26,436 bases of DNA from Patescibacteria group bacterium AH-259-L07 (GCA_027718005.1 JALLOP010000008.1:1-26436); one strand, 5' to 3'; positions 15,680 to 22,303 are shown, counted from the first letter of the stretch. Translations and numbers: made by a program. The notes: generated by a model not told the origin, from the sequence alone.

Positions 15680-15961
15680 ATGAAATATCAAGTATATAGG
15701 CGAGAGGCCGTTATTAAAGTTCGGGGGGGTAAGGATATTCCTTCCGAAGAACTTGTAAGACGTGTGCAAGAAAGATTAGATATCTATATGGCTCTACAGA
15801 TGGAGCGTGAAAAGTATGTTGGCGGAGGATGGTGGCATGTACGCGTCACTGACGCACGGATTGGCGAAGTTGAAGCTTCGTCTGAAGATGAAGCGATAGC
15901 AAAGATGAGTCGAATAACGGGGCTGCGCCCTGAAGATTTATATGCCCAGGCAGCAAATTAA
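15680..15961 (+). CDS. Small protein A, paralogue of the gene at 17670, function unknown
   Basis: The 93-aa protein begins MKYQVY and contains W-rich GGGWWHVRV followed by TDARIGEVEASSEDEAIAKM. The paralogue B has the same beginning (MKYQVY) and a matching second block (SDAPIGEPIDANSAEEAIAKI). I see two beta-strand/alpha-helix units of the kind in which V-x-A-x-S-x-E-E-A-I opens a helix, but no named family. I chose ATG 15680, because the preceding ATG 15677 is too close to AGGAGG and B starts at the equivalent residue. The TTG at 15656 is not supported. It is monocistronic: own promoter and a hairpin terminator starting at the stop codon. Confidence 0.75.
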   Translation: MKYQVYRREAVIKVRGGKDIPSEELVRRVQERLDIYMALQMEREKYVGGGWWHVRVTDARIGEVEASSEDEAIAKMSRITGLRPEDLYAQAAN

Positions 15962-15992
15962 ATCTACGAGATTGATTTTCGTAGATTTTTTA
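15961..15992 (+). terminator. Terminator of gene A (ATCTACG family)
   Basis: AATCTACGA pairs with TCGTAGATT, loop GATTGATTT, then TTTTTT. Related hairpins follow genes B, C and E. Confidence 0.85.
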
Positions 15993-16005
15993 ATATCTGA
16001 GCTTT

Positions 16006-16028
16006 TTGACATTTTTAAAATAGCATAC
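16006..16028 (+). promoter_or_regulatory. Detached -35 box of gene B, cut off by IS insertion
   Basis: TTGACA (16006-16011) is followed by 17 bases ending in ATAC at the IS boundary. Removing the IS and one ATAC puts these exactly upstream of TATACT (17615-17620), which gives a perfect 17-bp spacer. Confidence 0.8.
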
Positions 16029-16112
16029 GGAGACCTCTGAAAAAGTCTTTAATTATTGATTAAATTATTGATTAAATCGTCTTACATGTGTTCTTTTAAA
16101 ATACGTATTCAC

Positions 16113-16141
16113 TTGATTTTAAGCTCATTTTAGGGTAAAAT
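16113..16141 (+). promoter_or_regulatory. Transposase promoter
   Basis: TTGATT (16113-16118), a 17-bp spacer and TAAAAT (16136-16141). The ATG lies 35 nt further on. Confidence 0.55.
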
Positions 16142-16175
16142 GAAGGTATAGATTATTAAGGTAACCAACAAAATT

Positions 16176-17456
16176 ATGCTCAAAATCAAACCCCAACAAC
16201 AATCATTTTATGGTGATTTTCTCTATGACCGCGTAATCCCCAAAGATCACCTGTTAAAAAAGATTGACAAGATAATAGACTTCTCGTTTGTCAATGACGT
16301 AGTCAAAGATTGCTATTGTCCTGACTTTGGCCGGCCAGCCATTGAACCCGTAAAGTTATTTAAGATTGCGTTTTTAGAATATCTGTACAATATCTCAGAC
16401 GTGAGAATCATGAAAGAAGTTCAGGTGAACATGGCTTACAAATGGTTTGTGGGCTATCAAGCTGATGAGCGCGTTCCTGATGATTCTACCCTGGTGGTGT
16501 TTCGCAAACGATTAGGCGAAAAGAAATTTAAACAACTATTTGATTCTATTGTTGCAAAAGCCAAAGCATATGGTTTGGTAACCGGCGATCATCAAATGGT
16601 TGATGCCACGGACATTCAAGCCAGTGTGGCAACGCCACAACTGACAAAAGAGGAGAAAAAGAAGCCCAATGATCCGCCGCCCAGTCCGCTTGACCCGGAT
16701 GCGCAGTTTGGCGCCAAGTCAGACAAACGCAAATTCTTTGGATACAAGAAACATACGTTAATGGACAAATCAGAGATTATTACCGGCGTAACCATAACTG
16801 CAGGCGGGGTTACTGATGATGAGCCATTGAAAGAATTAATCCAAGAGCAGCAGAACACGCATGCCATAACCCCGCGCAAGCTTTCAGGAGACAGTATCTA
16901 TGGAACCGGCGAAAACAGGCGGTACTTAAACCATGAAAACATACAGGCAATTATCCCGGTTGGTGAAACGACAGGACCAAAACCAAAACCAAACCAATTA
17001 AAACGAGAAGCATTTACCTTTGATTCAGAGACACATACCGTAACCTGTCCGAACAAGCAGACAACCAGCAAGTTCTCCGTTCCCAAACATGCGCAAGGAA
17101 AATCATTCTATTTCAGCGTAAAGCAATGCAGAAACTGTCCCTTAATGACTCAATGTTTAAGCGGTAAGGCTAAATACAAAACCATCTTTATCAGTGAGTA
17201 TTACCATGAACAGCAAGAAGCCAAAGCGTATCAAACAACAGAAGAATACCAGGATCTGCGCCAAGCCAGAGGTATTATTGAGCATAAACAAGCAGAGGAA
17301 AAACGATTCCATGGATTAGAACGAGCCCGATGCAGGGGCAGGCCAAAGCTGGCCATTCAGGCATATCTCACCTCTCTGGTGGTGAACGTGAAACGAATGG
17401 TTACCCTGCGAAACATGTCACCGCCTGAATTAGCTGTGGTTCTCAACCGTTTCTAA
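16176..17456 (+). CDS. IS1182-like family DDE transposase
   Basis: The 426-aa transposase is full length. The N-terminal DUF772-like part reads FGRPAIEPVKLFKIAFLEYLY and DDSTLVVFRKRLG. The probable DDE triad is D143 (VDATDI), D239 (SGDSIYG) and E369 (IIEHKQAEEKRFHGLERAR). A cysteine cluster (CRNCPLMTQC) lies before the last catalytic block, as in IS1182 members. The acidic and basic blocks and spacing all look functional, with no internal stop. The ATG has a weak AAGG site upstream. GC content appears slightly higher than in neighbouring small genes, in keeping with transfer. Confidence 0.9.
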   Translation: MLKIKPQQQSFYGDFLYDRVIPKDHLLKKIDKIIDFSFVNDVVKDCYCPDFGRPAIEPVKLFKIAFLEYLYNISDVRIMKEVQVNMAYKWFVGYQADERVPDDSTLVVFRKRLGEKKFKQLFDSIVAKAKAYGLVTGDHQMVDATDIQASVATPQLTKEEKKKPNDPPPSPLDPDAQFGAKSDKRKFFGYKKHTLMDKSEIITGVTITAGGVTDDEPLKELIQEQQNTHAITPRKLSGDSIYGTGENRRYLNHENIQAIIPVGETTGPKPKPNQLKREAFTFDSETHTVTCPNKQTTSKFSVPKHAQGKSFYFSVKQCRNCPLMTQCLSGKAKYKTIFISEYYHEQQEAKAYQTTEEYQDLRQARGIIEHKQAEEKRFHGLERARCRGRPKLAIQAYLTSLVVNVKRMVTLRNMSPPELAVVLNRF

Positions 17457-17614
17457 AGAGTAAAATGAACAAAAAATGTCAAAAGCACATTAAAAAAGGA
17501 GAGGAATTAAGCAAATGTTAGATTTTGCTTTGTCTTTTTACCAGGGCTTAATTAAAATGCGGATTAAACCCTGATACAAGGTCAAAATATACTACTTTTT
17601 CAGAGGTCTCATAC

Positions 17615-17620
17615 TATACT
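17615..17620 (+). promoter_or_regulatory. Orphan -10 box of gene B
   Basis: TATACT lies immediately outside the right IS end. Seventeen bases upstream is now CTACTT inside the IS, a poor -35 box, so gene B expression has probably been weakened or placed under IS control. Confidence 0.7.
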
Positions 17621-17669
17621 TACTATATAAGTTCATTGATAACGCTTAACAAATAGGAAGGAGAAAAAA

Positions 17670-17990
17670 ATGAAATACCAAGTGTATATGCGAGGCATAA
17701 CAGCTGATATTAAAGGTCCGCCGCCTCCGCATACTGATGATTTTCTTGCGTTAGAACAGGCAATTGCGGAAATTAGAGAAAAGGCAATACAGGCGGTCGG
17801 TATATTCCCTATTGAGTTAGTGGGAGAACCAATGTATGTTGGCTCAAATATATGGCTTGTTCCCTTTAGCGATGCACCTATTGGGGAACCTATTGATGCC
17901 AATTCAGCAGAAGAGGCGATTGCGAAAATAGAGAAAGCAGGAGGATGGATGGATAAGGACTTAAGAGCTGAGCCAGTAGCAGATGCGTAA
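17670..17990 (+). CDS. Small protein B, paralogue of the gene at 15680, function unknown
   Basis: The 106-aa protein begins MKYQVYMRG, like A, and contains PFSDAPIGEPIDANSAEEAIAKIEKAGG near its end (split here: SDAPIGEPIDANS, AEEAIAKI). The middle differs from A and has a helix LALEQAIAEIREKAIQAVG. ATG 17670 follows AGGAAGGAG. The promoter region from AAGTTCATTGATAAC on matches gene A, and the -35 box was separated by the IS, so expression is doubtful. An ATCTACG-type hairpin follows the stop. No family is recognised. Reading frame and homology to A support a real gene. Confidence 0.75.
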   Translation: MKYQVYMRGITADIKGPPPPHTDDFLALEQAIAEIREKAIQAVGIFPIELVGEPMYVGSNIWLVPFSDAPIGEPIDANSAEEAIAKIEKAGGWMDKDLRAEPVADA

Positions 17991-17993
17991 GTA

Positions 17994-18028
17994 AAATAAT
18001 CTACGCGCTCTAACCGTGTAGATTATTT
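17994..18028. terminator. Terminator-like hairpin after gene B (ATCTACG family)
   Basis: AAATAATCTACGCG pairs with CGTGTAGATTATTT (14 bp, one G-U) around loop CTCTAAC. The loop is identical to that after gene E. There is no separate T-run, so termination may be partial; the promoter of gene C begins 3 bases later. Confidence 0.7.
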
Positions 18029-18030
18029 AA

Positions 18031-18059
18031 TTGACTAAAGTCGAAAATTTTGATATTCT
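18031..18059 (+). promoter_or_regulatory. Promoter of gene C, leaderless
   Basis: TTGACT (18031-18036), a 17-bp spacer and TATTCT (18054-18059), then 8 bases (TAGAGTAT) to the ATG. A normal start distance puts the RNA 5' end at or within a base or two of the ATG. It is nearly identical to the promoter at 19720. Confidence 0.75.
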
Positions 18060-18067
18060 TAGAGTAT

Positions 18068-18961
18068 ATGCAGAGAATTGAATCACAAAAATTTTCTCCT
18101 AAAATAGAGGCAGAGGAGCGAAAAAGCCCCGAGGAAATGCTTTTGCATACTATTTATCAAGAGATGAAAAAAATAGCCGAAAAGACCGAATATGCTAAAC
18201 AATGGCAAAAAAAGAGCAAGCGGGGGAGAAGAAACCTTTCTCACTCTATAGAAAGAGAAAAACTTAAACCATTAAGAGATCGTTTGGTTAAAGAAAATCC
18301 AAATCAAGCCGAATTAATTTGTATCTTGGTAAATTTAGACGTATCTTCTGGTTCGCAATTTCTTGCTACTGACTTTTTGACTAAAACTGATGATAAATTT
18401 ATTAAATTATTTTGGACTCAATATAAAACAATTTTTAAGTTATTTCATCCGAATAGCGATGAACACTTTTCAGGATTTAAACGAGGAATTGTAGGTCAGG
18501 CGGGCATATTCAAGTCCCTTAAGAACATGGGCTTAAAACCTGTGTTAGCCGTACCATACCAAGATGCTCTGGGCGTAGATCTTTTTGTCATCCAAGAGAA
18601 GTCAGGAGAACGCACAGATCGCGTTCTTCCCATTCAAGTAAAACACGGCGTAAGTCATACATACGAGTATGAGGAGGGCAGGTATAAGAAAGCCAAATCG
18701 TTAAAAGTTATACCAAGAGAAAAAATTTATTTTCCAAGCATAGTTATTGATGAACCTAAAGTACAGACATATATTTTTAGCAATGACTTAGAGCCCTGCC
18801 CTCATTCTGAACAGGATGTTAAATCGCGATCTAAAGAGATCGGCAAACTGGTAAAATCTTTAAAAATTATTTGTCCTCCACATAGTTTTAATTCTGATAC
18901 GGGAGACCCTACACCAGAGTTTTTAAGGCAATTTGAGCCAGAAATAAGAAAATATCTTTAA
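18068..18961 (+). CDS. Unknown protein C with possible PD-(D/E)XK nuclease-like domain
   Basis: The 297-aa protein begins MQRIES, like gene E. The first ~70 residues are charged and helical (KKSKRGRRN basic patch). In the middle, a helix GIVGQAGIFKSLKNMG (Q144 where nucleases often have E) is followed by GVDLFVI (D171) and IQVKHG (Q190-V-K192). This spacing resembles a PD-(D/E)XK active site of the D...QxK type. I infer a nuclease-like fold, not a proven activity. I chose ATG 18068 over 18050 because the promoter's -10 box covers 18054-18059. It is transcribed alone and ends with an ATCTACG hairpin. Confidence 0.7.
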   Translation: MQRIESQKFSPKIEAEERKSPEEMLLHTIYQEMKKIAEKTEYAKQWQKKSKRGRRNLSHSIEREKLKPLRDRLVKENPNQAELICILVNLDVSSGSQFLATDFLTKTDDKFIKLFWTQYKTIFKLFHPNSDEHFSGFKRGIVGQAGIFKSLKNMGLKPVLAVPYQDALGVDLFVIQEKSGERTDRVLPIQVKHGVSHTYEYEEGRYKKAKSLKVIPREKIYFPSIVIDEPKVQTYIFSNDLEPCPHSEQDVKSRSKEIGKLVKSLKIICPPHSFNSDTGDPTPEFLRQFEPEIRKYL

Positions 18962-18972
18962 GAGAAAAGTTT

Positions 18973-19002
18973 ATCTACGCGATTGGCTGTGTAGATTTTT
19001 TA
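18973..19002 (+). terminator. Terminator of gene C (ATCTACG family)
   Basis: ATCTACGC pairs with GTGTAGAT (one G-U), loop GATTGGCT, followed by TTTTTTAATTTTTT. Confidence 0.85.
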
Positions 19003-19036
19003 ATTTTTTGGTTCGGTTTTTTCAAAAATATGATTT

Positions 19037-19060
19037 GATGCGTGCTATGATGCGTGCTAT
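19037..19060. repeat. 12-bp tandem repeat abutting a -35 box, possible operator
   Basis: GATGCGTGCTAT occurs twice without a gap. The last T is the first base of the TTGACA box of gene D. Spacing of about one helical turn would suit a dimeric or tandem regulator. Confidence 0.6.
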
Positions 19061-19088
19061 TGACAATTGCTCAAGAATATGTTATAAT
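19060..19088 (+). promoter_or_regulatory. Full-consensus promoter of gene D
   Basis: TTGACA (19060-19065), a 17-bp spacer and TATAAT (19083-19088): both boxes and the spacing match the sigma-70 consensus exactly. Confidence 0.88.
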
Positions 19089-19147
19089 ATTGTTAAGTAA
19101 GTGAAGTTTGGCAATTTGAAAATCAGCTCTTTTGAAGGGAGAATAAC

Positions 19148-19627
19148 GTGATTCAACACTATACAGGTGAAGAGTTCGAGCAGGAAGTGCTTGGCTGTTG
19201 TGGGAGGGGCGGCTGGAATGGCGACTACATTCCGTATCGGAAAAGCCTGGCTTTGGTTAAGAGATTTCAACCCTGGAATCCAGCTGAACCACGCCCCGAG
19301 GTAGCGAGGGCTCTTCATGCTTCAGTGGCGTTAGCCTTGAACATTGAGGATTGGTCAGAATTAATGCTCTATACGTCGATTAATAGTCCGCTTGACTACT
19401 ATCACGGTATTGATGCCTTTTTTGAGTATAAAGGCAGGGTCGTGACTCTTGATGTGACCATTAATCCACATAAGGGTCAGTATAAGGCAGACTTTACCAT
19501 CTACAGAAAAGATGTTTATTTTCTTGATGGTGGTATTAACCAAGAAGGTATCAGAGCAATCGGGAATGAAATTGCCCGCTGGCTGTCAGGAGGGTTTTTG
19601 AGCCATCCTGTAAGACGGCTATGGTGA
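19148..19627 (+). CDS. Unknown protein D with nuclease-like beta-hairpin motif
   Basis: The 159-aa protein uses a GTG start (19148) with GAAGGGA 7-8 nt upstream. The N terminus MIQHYTGEEFEQEVLGCCGRG is a likely helix, then a Trp/Arg-rich stretch. The core GIDAFFEYKGRVVTLDVTIN has D89 and D102-V-T104, then K109 in NPHKGQYKADF. This D...DVT...K pattern recalls PD-(D/E)XK beta-hairpins with the lysine displaced, so an inactive or variant nuclease fold is possible. I know no function for it. It has the best promoter in the window plus a tandem repeat upstream, which suggests high or regulated expression. It sits between C and E but does not share their MQRIES start. Confidence 0.72.
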   Translation: MIQHYTGEEFEQEVLGCCGRGGWNGDYIPYRKSLALVKRFQPWNPAEPRPEVARALHASVALALNIEDWSELMLYTSINSPLDYYHGIDAFFEYKGRVVTLDVTINPHKGQYKADFTIYRKDVYFLDGGINQEGIRAIGNEIARWLSGGFLSHPVRRLW

Positions 19628-19673
19628 GGTGCAGTCCGGTTTTACATTCCTCGTTCGGCGAATTAGGTAAAGA

Positions 19674-19703
19674 AGGGTAGCTGCTTCACGCACTACTCTT
19701 TTT
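19674..19703 (+). terminator. Terminator of gene D
   Basis: AGGGTAG pairs with CTACTCT (one G-U) and is followed by TTTTTG. This hairpin is not of the ATCTACG family. Confidence 0.65.
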
Positions 19704-19719
19704 GTATTTAGATTTTACG

Positions 19720-19748
19720 TTGACCAAAGCAGAAAATTTTGATATCCT
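19720..19748 (+). promoter_or_regulatory. Promoter of gene E, leaderless
   Basis: TTGACC (19720-19725), a 17-bp spacer and TATCCT (19743-19748), then TAGAGTAT and the ATG at 19757. From TTGAC through MQRIES it differs from the gene C module at only a few positions. Confidence 0.75.
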
Positions 19749-19756
19749 TAGAGTAT

Positions 19757-21103
19757 ATGCAGAGAATTGAATCACACAATTTAGAAAAAAATCCACCGGT
19801 TCCTGAATCGGTCCATGCAGCAGATGTTGAGAAAGAAAAGGAAACAAAAAAAGAAGTCGATCCTTTAGTCAAGAAAACTCGCAAGCACTTTCGCGAACTT
19901 TTATCTGATATTGAAATGATAAATCAAGAAATGATAAAACAAGAAAAATTGCCTGTAGTAAGCCAGCAAGAAATCAAAGATATAGAAGAGCATGCAACCC
20001 GGTCTTCACAAAGTGATCTATTTAACTATTGGGCAACAAGGTTGGCCCCTGAAATAGATATATTACCAAGGCGCATAGCACATATTGTAAAGAAGTGGGG
20101 CGGAGGAAAGAAAGTTGCAGCAGGAGAGCGTTCTGTGTTTCATCGTTATATTCATAAACGTACAGCTGTGTTACGTTTCAATGCGGAGAAAAGATTAGAA
20201 ATGGGCAAACTGAAGCAACGTTCAGCAGATATTGACAAGAGAGAGGATTATCCAGAAGAAGAGCGTAGAAACCGAAAAACGATTTTTTATAATGAAGATA
20301 AAGACGAACTATTTATTTATGAAAATGATAAAAAGAAAAAAGTGACCTTTGGCGATATCGTAGCTGATTATGAATGGGGGATCAAGTATCGTCCTGATGA
20401 ATCAGTGCCGCGAAATATATGGCGCAAGATTCGCAAACTCTCAGACATTACTGAAGCGCGCTCTAAGATAGAGAAAATTTTTAATAAGGAGTTGTGCTAT
20501 GTTCTAAAGGATATGGGAATTTTATGCTTTGATTATTCAGTAGAATTTTTCGAAACAGAGATTGGTATTGATGCGGTTGGTTTTCTTGCCGAAAAAATGG
20601 TTAAAAGTTTTTTAACACGGCTTCAATATAATAACAAGGCGCCCTTTCAGGTTGAATCATCCAATGCGCTTGAAGACGCCATGCTTAAGTATGATTTTAA
20701 GATCACTATTCCTCAAAAAATTCGAGGCGTGGCTATTGAAGGTGAAGATATGCCGCAAGATAAATTTGTGGCAGCTCAGAAACGAATTGGTATTCAGCTT
20801 ACTATTGCTGGGGGTAGCGGGGAGTTATCTAGAAAGAAAAAGAAAATTAGAACGGGAAGGCGAAGACTGGGGAGCGGAGCAAAATACCTTAAATTTGTTA
20901 AAAAGCCAGTTGATGATATTGTATTAGTGTCATTGCCGCGCAAGAGGTATAAAAAGCATTTTAAACAGTGGCTTGATAACGGGAAGCCGAGCGGTGGTCC
21001 AGAGCAATATTTAACTGATGAAGAAAAAGTACACATTTTTAAAAAAATAACACAGAATTTTATAGACTTATCTTATGAGCAAATACAACAATTAGTGCCA
21101 TAG
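19757..21103 (+). CDS. Unknown protein E, possible degenerate PD-(D/E)XK-like domain
   Basis: The 448-aa protein begins MQRIESHNLEK, sharing MQRIES with gene C. Residues 20-190 are highly charged and helical (probable coiled-coil or nucleic-acid-binding; basic KKWGGGKKV and RKRYKKH patches). Around 270-350 a helix GFLAEKMVKSFLTRL (E279) precedes ALEDAMLKYDFKI (E306, D313) and IGIQLTIAGG (Q347-L-T349). This would be a PD-(D/E)XK arrangement with Thr instead of the catalytic Lys. The resemblance is weak and the activity doubtful. ATG 19757 was chosen because the -10 box lies at 19743-19748. It ends with an ATCTACG-type terminator just upstream of murG's promoter. Confidence 0.7.
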   Translation: MQRIESHNLEKNPPVPESVHAADVEKEKETKKEVDPLVKKTRKHFRELLSDIEMINQEMIKQEKLPVVSQQEIKDIEEHATRSSQSDLFNYWATRLAPEIDILPRRIAHIVKKWGGGKKVAAGERSVFHRYIHKRTAVLRFNAEKRLEMGKLKQRSADIDKREDYPEEERRNRKTIFYNEDKDELFIYENDKKKKVTFGDIVADYEWGIKYRPDESVPRNIWRKIRKLSDITEARSKIEKIFNKELCYVLKDMGILCFDYSVEFFETEIGIDAVGFLAEKMVKSFLTRLQYNNKAPFQVESSNALEDAMLKYDFKITIPQKIRGVAIEGEDMPQDKFVAAQKRIGIQLTIAGGSGELSRKKKKIRTGRRRLGSGAKYLKFVKKPVDDIVLVSLPRKRYKKHFKQWLDNGKPSGGPEQYLTDEEKVHIFKKITQNFIDLSYEQIQQLVP

Positions 21104-21119
21104 GGCAAGGTTCTTAGTT

Positions 21120-21147
21120 CTACGCGCTCTAACCGCGTGGATTTTTT
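21120..21147 (+). terminator. Terminator of gene E (ATCTACG family)
   Basis: CTACGCG pairs with CGCGTGG, loop CTCTAAC, then ATTTTTTAT. The loop and left arm are the same as in the hairpin after gene B. Confidence 0.85.
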
Positions 21148-21155
21148 ATATCATA

Positions 21156-21184
21156 TTGATATATAATGCGATCTACGGTATAAT
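21156..21184 (+). promoter_or_regulatory. Promoter of murG, leaderless
   Basis: TTGATA (21156-21161), a 17-bp spacer and TATAAT (21179-21184), then GAAGTAT and the ATG at 21192. The RNA should begin at or next to the start codon. Confidence 0.8.
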
Positions 21185-21191
21185 GAAGTAT

Positions 21192-22286
21192 ATGCGAATT
21201 GTATTAGCCGGTGGGGGGACGGGCGGATCAGTAAGTCCGCTCCTCGCTATTGCCCAAGAATTAAAAAAACAATTGCCGGAGGCGGAGTTTTTATTTATCG
21301 GCACTAGAGAAGGAATCCCCGAGAAAAAGCTTGCACGAATGTATACAATTCCATTCAAATCTATTTTTTCAGGAAAACTAAGGCGGTATGTAAGTATTCG
21401 AAATATCATTGATCCGTTTTTTATATTTGTTGGTCTTATCCAATCTTTTTTTATTATTTTACAATTTAAGCCCCATACAATTTTATCGGCAGGTGGTTTT
21501 GTTGCGGTTCCTGTTGCATGGGCTGGATGGTTATTACATATTCCTACATTTATTCACCAGCAAGATATTGTTCCTGGTTTAGCAAATAAATTACTTGCCC
21601 CAATAGCTAAAAAAATTACTGTAAGCGCTGAAGCGTCTTTAAAGGATTTTCCTAAAAAAAAGACCGTAGTAACGGGTAATCCCGTACGAGTGCATGTTTT
21701 ACAAGGGAATAAAGAACGAGCGTTTGAAATATTTAATTTAGAAGAGAGTTTGCCAACCGTATTAGTTATTGGCGGCGGTTCTGGCGCGCTGCCAATAAAT
21801 ACATTCATTGCACAAATTATTCCTAATCTTACTCAGTTTTGTCAAGTCATTCATATTACCGGCAAAGATAAACAATGTAACAATGTAACAATTAAACAAT
21901 TTAACAATTATCATCAATATGAATTTTTAAAGACTGATATTGCTCATGCCTATGCGATTGCAGATGTTGTGATATCGCGCGCTGGCATGGGTGTATTGAC
22001 TGAGTTGGCTGTTCTTGGAAAACCAACTATTATTGTCCCGATCCCTGACTCTCACCAAGAAAATAACGCGTCATATTTTAGTGAAAATAAGGCAGCGCTT
22101 GTCTTAGATCAAAAAACAGTAACACCAAAAATTTTATTTAATACAATTCAATCCTTACTATCTTCAGACGAAAAACGCGCAGTATTAAGCTTAAATATTT
22201 TAAAATTAGGGAATCCTGATGCAGCAAAAAATATAGCAGAGATGGTCCTCTCCGCCGCCTCCCGACCCAGCACTCAACTTTCTTGA
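21192..22286 (+). CDS. murG: UDP-N-acetylglucosamine--lipid I GlcNAc transferase MurG
   Basis: MurG adds GlcNAc to lipid I on the inner membrane face to make lipid II. The 364-aa protein starts at 21192 (MRIVLAGGGTGG); an upstream ATG at 21156 would lie inside the promoter. Family blocks are present: VVTGNPVRV, VLVIGGGSGALPIN, and the donor-binding SRAGMGVLTELAVLGKP with SHQENNA. The first motif reads GGTGGSVSP: Ser13 replaces the nearly universal His of GGTGGH. An 8-nt tandem array adds CNNVTIKQFNNY after the ITGKDKQ strand. The last residues (ASRPSTQLS) and the stop are encoded by a 21-bp palindrome. murC follows after 33 bases, probably in the same transcript. Confidence 0.93.
   Translation: MRIVLAGGGTGGSVSPLLAIAQELKKQLPEAEFLFIGTREGIPEKKLARMYTIPFKSIFSGKLRRYVSIRNIIDPFFIFVGLIQSFFIILQFKPHTILSAGGFVAVPVAWAGWLLHIPTFIHQQDIVPGLANKLLAPIAKKITVSAEASLKDFPKKKTVVTGNPVRVHVLQGNKERAFEIFNLEESLPTVLVIGGGSGALPINTFIAQIIPNLTQFCQVIHITGKDKQCNNVTIKQFNNYHQYEFLKTDIAHAYAIADVVISRAGMGVLTELAVLGKPTIIVPIPDSHQENNASYFSENKAALVLDQKTVTPKILFNTIQSLLSSDEKRAVLSLNILKLGNPDAAKNIAEMVLSAASRPSTQLS
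21871..21910. repeat. 8-nt tandem repeat (AACAATNN, five units) inside murG
   Basis: Units AACAATGT, AACAATGT, AACAATTA, AACAATTT, AACAATTA run without gaps and are read in frame. Confidence 0.8.
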
Positions 22287-22303
22287 GTGCTGGGTCGGGA
22301 GGC
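22257..22303. repeat. 21-bp palindrome spanning the murG stop codon
   Basis: GCCTCCCGACCCAGCACTCA and one further A pair perfectly with TTGAGTGCTGGGTCGGGAGG plus C, around loop CTTTC. The stop TGA (22284-22286) lies in the right arm. It has no T-run, so it is not a typical terminator. Confidence 0.9.

Larger units (their letters stand above)
16029..17610 (+). mobile_element. Insertion sequence, IS1182-like (about 1582 bp)
   Basis: The ends are exact 17-bp inverted repeats: GAGACCTCTGAAAAAGT at 16030 and its reverse complement ending at 17610. ATAC flanks both sides (16025-16028 and 17611-17614), a likely 4-bp target duplication. One transposase gene fills the element. The left end also holds a 12-bp tandem repeat (ATTATTGATTAA at 16052-16075). 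A hairpin CAGGGcTTAAT / ATTAAaCCCTG lies near the right end. The element looks intact and recent, since both ends and the target duplication are undamaged. Confidence 0.9.

Noticed and set aside
21871..21910. CRISPR-like array in murG
   Set aside because: Units are 8 nt with no spacers and are read as protein. No cas gene is present in the window.
22258..22302. Terminator function for the murG-end palindrome
   Set aside because: There is no T-run on either side, and murC follows closely, so read-through is more likely.
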